A DNA stretch of 64,000 nucleotides from Marinactinospora thermotolerans DSM 45154 (lineage in GTDB: Bacteria; Actinomycetota; Actinomycetes; Streptosporangiales; Streptosporangiaceae). Within the stretch, counting starts at the first letter, position 1. The number at the start of each line of letters is the position of its first letter. The position numbers were made by a program, and so were the translations under genes. The notes under the pieces are model-generated. The model saw only the letters and a list, made by a program, of their open reading frames with translations, made no database searches and was not told where the DNA came from. The DNA is taken from contig NZ_FUWS01000007.1 in NCBI RefSeq assembly GCF_900167435.1, positions 163,522-227,521 on the forward strand. The letters run 5' to 3'. This document shows positions 61,346 to 64,000 of the stretch, piece by piece.

Positions 61346-62181
61346 GCGCCGGCCTTTCCGAAGGTCCCGTGGACGCCGCCGTGGACGGTGCCTCCCTGGA
61401 TGAGCTGGCCGTGGTTCTCGCCGTTGAGCTGGTTGACCGTGTGCGCACCGCCGCTCTCCCGTTCGGGGGAGGAAAGACCGTTGCCCCGAGCACCAGGCAC
61501 ACCGCCCTGTTCCGCCTCCGCCAGGTCGGGGCGCAGCGAGGGGCTGGGGACGTAGAGGTACCCCTCGGCGTCGTACTCCTTCTCCGGAACGGTCGCGCGC
61601 ACCGGCCGGAACCGACGTGGGTTGAGGCCGACGAAGCGGCTCAGCACCGCGTCCTCATAGACGCGCCGGGACACGATCGCGACGAGCATGGTGATCTCGG
61701 GATCCGAACCGGCCAGTTCGGTTCGCACCGGATCGGAGTCGAGGAGACGGTGGGTGTCGTTCATCGCCGGTCCGATCCCGTCGAAGGGGTCCTCGCCGCG
61801 GCTGTCCGGCAGCGGACCGACATGGACGCTCACCCGCAGCCTCAGCCGCAGCTCCCGGTCATGGGCGGCGAGGTCCGGTTGGACGTCTTCCAGGGCCTCT
61901 TGGAGGTGGTGCAGGAAGGGATGGACCAGGAAGGGCATCTTCTCGGGTTCCGCACCAAAGACGTAGCCGTCCCCCGTGCTCTGGGGAAAACGGCGGTTCT
62001 CCCAGAGTTCGCCGAGTTCCGCGCGTCGGCAGGCGTCCTCCAGGACGCTCTGCACCGTCCTGCTGAGGATCTGCTGGTGGTAACCGGAATGACGGGTGTA
62101 CTTCTGCGTGTCGACCGCGAGGACGGCCCGGTAGGGCGGTAGCACAATGCTGGTGCGCTGTGGGCGTGGCCGAATGGACAA
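61342..62181 (-). CDS. class III nucleotidyl cyclase-like protein with an RHIM-like C-terminal motif
   Basis: The TTG at 62181 is chosen because AGGAGG stands four bases before it, giving 279 residues. The catalytic domain shows the expected class III residues: Asp24 in AVDTQKYT and Asp71 in STGDGYVF (metal ligands), and Asn141 and Arg145 in GPAMNDTHRLLD (transition state). It may therefore be an active adenylyl, guanylyl or pyrimidine cyclase; the substrate residues do not match a standard pair clearly. After a Glu/Gly-rich linker the last 30 residues contain VNQLNG, then the LIQGG core (260-264) and VHGGVHG, the same pattern as the N-terminus of the next protein. It starts a three-gene operon. 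Confidence 0.78.
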   Translation of the reverse strand: MSIRPRPQRTSIVLPPYRAVLAVDTQKYTRHSGYHQQILSRTVQSVLEDACRRAELGELWENRRFPQSTGDGYVFGAEPEKMPFLVHPFLHHLQEALEDVQPDLAAHDRELRLRLRVSVHVGPLPDSRGEDPFDGIGPAMNDTHRLLDSDPVRTELAGSDPEITMLVAIVSRRVYEDAVLSRFVGLNPRRFRPVRATVPEKEYDAEGYLYVPSPSLRPDLAEAEQGGVPGARGNGLSSPERESGGAHTVNQLNGENHGQLIQGGTVHGGVHGTFGKAGA

Positions 62182-62263
62182 GGGGCCTCCTGAGCTCACT
62201 GCCGTGGCATATGGGCGGGAAGGGAACGCCCGCCCGGTCCAACAGTGGGCCCGACCGCCAAAG

Positions 62264-62289
62264 GCCTGTGTTCAGAATCGAACACAGGC
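62264..62289. promoter_or_regulatory. 10-bp palindrome between the Crp-type and cyclase genes
   Basis: GCCTGTGTTC-AGAATC-GAACACAGGC, perfect. It lies 27 bases after the Crp-type stop and 83 bases before the cyclase start, so it is either a terminator (few Ts follow) or an operator. The TGTG...CACA ends recall Crp-type sites, but the spacing is wider than the canonical one. Confidence 0.5.
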
Positions 62290-62315
62290 ACCAAAAGTGA
62301 CGCCCGCCACTCGGG

Positions 62316-63023
62316 TCACAGCACCACGTCGCCTTCCGCCAACTGCCGGAGTCGCTCGACATCGAGGACGGCCACGTACTGCCGGCCCGTGCGGATCAAG
62401 CCGATCTCCCTCAGACGGGTGAATTCGACGGCGACCGAGGTACGCGACAGGCCGATGGACTCGCCGAGCTCGCGCTGGGACAGCCCCAGCCTCAACAGGA
62501 CCCCCCGTCCCCCCTCCCCTTGAGGGCCGCCGAGCCCGGGCTCAATCGGTTCCCCGGACAGTCGGGACAACCTCAACAGCGCCGCGGCAAGGCGTCGGCC
62601 CGCCGGAAGCGTCACCTGCTCGGCTCGCAGCAGATCGCTCTCGTTCTGCCGTTCGACGAGATGACGTAGCAGCGGGGGTTCGAGCTCCATGCTTCGGATG
62701 AAGTCGCGGAACCGTTCCTCTGTCAGCATCCGTGTCTGGGAAGGACCGACCGACGTGACCGTGGCGGTTCTGGGCCGACCTGATATCACAGACATCTCTC
62801 CCAGCGCCTCGCCCACGGTGCGCATGATCAGCATGACCTCTTCGCCGTCCGGACGTATCAGGGTCACCTTCACCCGTCCCTCGACGAGGAGATGGACGCT
62901 CCCACCGGGATCCCCCTGCCGCATGATCACCTGGCCGGCGGCGTGACGCCGAGGAGTTCCCGAGCGCACCATCCGCCGCCACTGCTCATCGGTCAGCAGA
63001 CCACCGAACCCCTGCCTTGCCAC
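62316..63023 (-). CDS. Crp/Fnr-family cyclic-nucleotide-binding regulator
   Basis: The GTG at 63023 follows AAAGGGG and gives 235 residues. The N-terminal cNMP-binding barrel (residues 8-120) includes a phosphate-binding cassette LGEMSVISGRPRTATV with the conserved Glu76, Arg85 and Ala87, so binding of a cyclic nucleotide is plausible. The C-terminal HTH (about residues 180-225) reads LSQRELGESIGLSRTSVAVEF. It is on the same strand, 134 bases before the cyclase operon. Whether it binds the cyclase product is the key question. Confidence 0.85.
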   Translation of the reverse strand: MARQGFGGLLTDEQWRRMVRSGTPRRHAAGQVIMRQGDPGGSVHLLVEGRVKVTLIRPDGEEVMLIMRTVGEALGEMSVISGRPRTATVTSVGPSQTRMLTEERFRDFIRSMELEPPLLRHLVERQNESDLLRAEQVTLPAGRRLAAALLRLSRLSGEPIEPGLGGPQGEGGRGVLLRLGLSQRELGESIGLSRTSVAVEFTRLREIGLIRTGRQYVAVLDVERLRQLAEGDVVL

Positions 63024-63212
63024 CGCGCCCCTTTCAGTTCTGCGACGAGGAGAGGATTCCCCTTCGGGAAAAGCCAGGACGGGGGACATCGAGGTTGGCC
63101 GGTACCGGTCGTTTTGTCAGCACCAGCCGTTACAAGATCAAGGGAAGACATTCCGGGAGACACCGCAGGACGGGCTCCCCCGCGAGACACGCGCCCGTAG
63201 CGAAGGAGGCTC

Positions 63213-64000
63213 ATGCCCCAGCTTGCCATCGACGCGACGTGCCTCCCCCAATACGACAAGCTCGACCGGCCCACCCGGGAACGGTTACTCGCCGCGACGC
63301 GCAAGTTCCGGGAACTCCCCCTGCAGGCCCTGCTGGCCCACCCCGACCTGCGCATCAGGTCGCTCCCCGCGGGACAGGACCCCCGGATCCGAACATTTCG
63401 AATCAGCGACTCGTGGACCGGTGTCATGCTGGCCCCCGAATCCGGTGAGACGTTCCTGCTGGTGCACCTGCTCCCACGCGAGAGCGCCGAGGAGTGGGCC
63501 GGCGACCAGCGCCACGACGTCAACACCGTCATGGGCACGCTGGAGCGCCGTGACGCCACCGCGCTCCAGCGTTCGCCCCTCCGTGAGCCCGTGAACCGGG
63601 CCGACGTCCATCACCACTCCGACCGTGGCCTGTTCGACCACGTCAGCGACCACGACCTGAAACGCCTGGGGATCGACGAGGAGATCCTCGACTTCTGCCG
63701 TTCCATCGGCGATCCGGCAGAACTGCGCGATTGGGGTCCGGCGCTGCCGCAGGACCAGTACGAGGTGCTCACCGAGCTCGCCCAGGGCCACTCGGTCGAA
63801 CGGGTGATGCGCGAGGTCGTCCAGCCGCGGCAGCCCGTCGTGGGCGCCGTGGCCGCCGACGACTACGACAGCGCGATCCGCAACACCCGTGACCGCGTCG
63901 TCCTCGTCGAGGACGACCAGGAGATCGAGGACGTCCTGGCCGGCGAGTTCAACGCCTGGCGCGTCTACCTGCACCCCAAACAACGGGAACTGGCCTACCG
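63213..64000 (+). CDS. RelE/ParE-like domain at the N-terminus of a probable UvrD-type helicase, truncated by the window
   Basis: ATG at 63213 with AAGGAGG just before it; the frame is open to the end of the window. The first 105 residues look like a RelE/ParE toxin fold: helix-rich start, PDLRIRSLPAGQDPRIRTFRI, SGETFLLVHLLPRESAEEWA. A middle acidic region follows, and the visible part ends in FNAWRVYLHPKQRELAY, which in homologues is directly followed by the P-loop of a UvrD/SF1 helicase. The helicase itself is inference from that family layout. It is divergent from the Crp-type gene. Confidence 0.72.
   Translation, partial: MPQLAIDATCLPQYDKLDRPTRERLLAATRKFRELPLQALLAHPDLRIRSLPAGQDPRIRTFRISDSWTGVMLAPESGETFLLVHLLPRESAEEWAGDQRHDVNTVMGTLERRDATALQRSPLREPVNRADVHHHSDRGLFDHVSDHDLKRLGIDEEILDFCRSIGDPAELRDWGPALPQDQYEVLTELAQGHSVERVMREVVQPRQPVVGAVAADDYDSAIRNTRDRVVLVEDDQEIEDVLAGEFNAWRVYLHPKQRELAY

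Overview
This is a high-GC chromosomal segment of an actinobacterium. A complete CvnABCD conservon, a SARP regulator, an XRE(DUF5753)/DUF397 pair, a second ClpC-like ATPase, a long actinobacterial HrpA and frequent GTG/TTG starts all fit Streptosporangiales, most likely Nocardiopsaceae. That placement is inference; no rRNA or species marker is present.

Layout. 1-5,150: end of an SDR gene, two translationally coupled acyl-CoA dehydrogenases that look like the two halves of a heteromeric enzyme, a convergent threonine aldolase and a secreted serine hydrolase. 5,475-9,854: a sugar-type ABC importer (lipoprotein plus two permeases, no ATPase) with a Gfo/Idh oxidoreductase. 9,869-13,037: an ECF biotin transporter (BioY/BioM/EcfT) and a beta-propeller lactonase. 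13,164-16,916: a lone type II thioesterase and the conservon. 17,671-26,445: DUF6098 protein, SDR, phosphoesterase, a DrrAB-like exporter with a divergent TetR and a tandem operator, a secreted NlpC/P60 hydrolase behind a long structured leader, a ClpC-like unfoldase and a DUF2795 protein. 26,503-38,636: HrpA, a WhiJ-like cluster (HATPase, XRE, DUF397), a TPR protein, small conserved proteins, an endonuclease V-like protein, an ArsR/SRPBCC pair and a Ser/Thr kinase.

39,118-42,850 is a decayed zone: a GT2 gene, then a LysR gene and a divergent MFS transporter gene that have both lost their 5' ends, a DsbA-like protein, a 58-residue gene and the 3' half of a tRNA-Lys. 42,847-45,795: an SDR with its divergent MmyB-type regulator, two identical tRNA-Lys(CUU) genes, each with its own terminator, and a small membrane protein. 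45,967-50,970 looks like amino-sugar or muropeptide recycling (BadF-type kinase, SARP, MurR/RpiR, MurQ). 51,033-58,355: a DUF885 protein, two convergent YdcF/SanA paralogues, a 1,070-residue STAND NTPase with TPRs, and a quinone oxidoreductase.

The most interesting part is 58,593-63,023. Three genes overlap stop-to-start on the minus strand: a class III nucleotidyl cyclase-like protein, a STAND-like protein with a lysine-less P-loop, and an unknown protein. The first two carry the same short Q-G-rich motif, at the C-terminus of one and the N-terminus of the other. It resembles the RHIM-like amyloid signalling motifs that link bacterial NLR-type receptors to effectors. A Crp/Fnr-type protein with an apparently intact cyclic-nucleotide cassette lies just upstream, and a RelE/ParE-like domain at the N-terminus of what looks like a UvrD-type helicase begins divergently and runs off the window.
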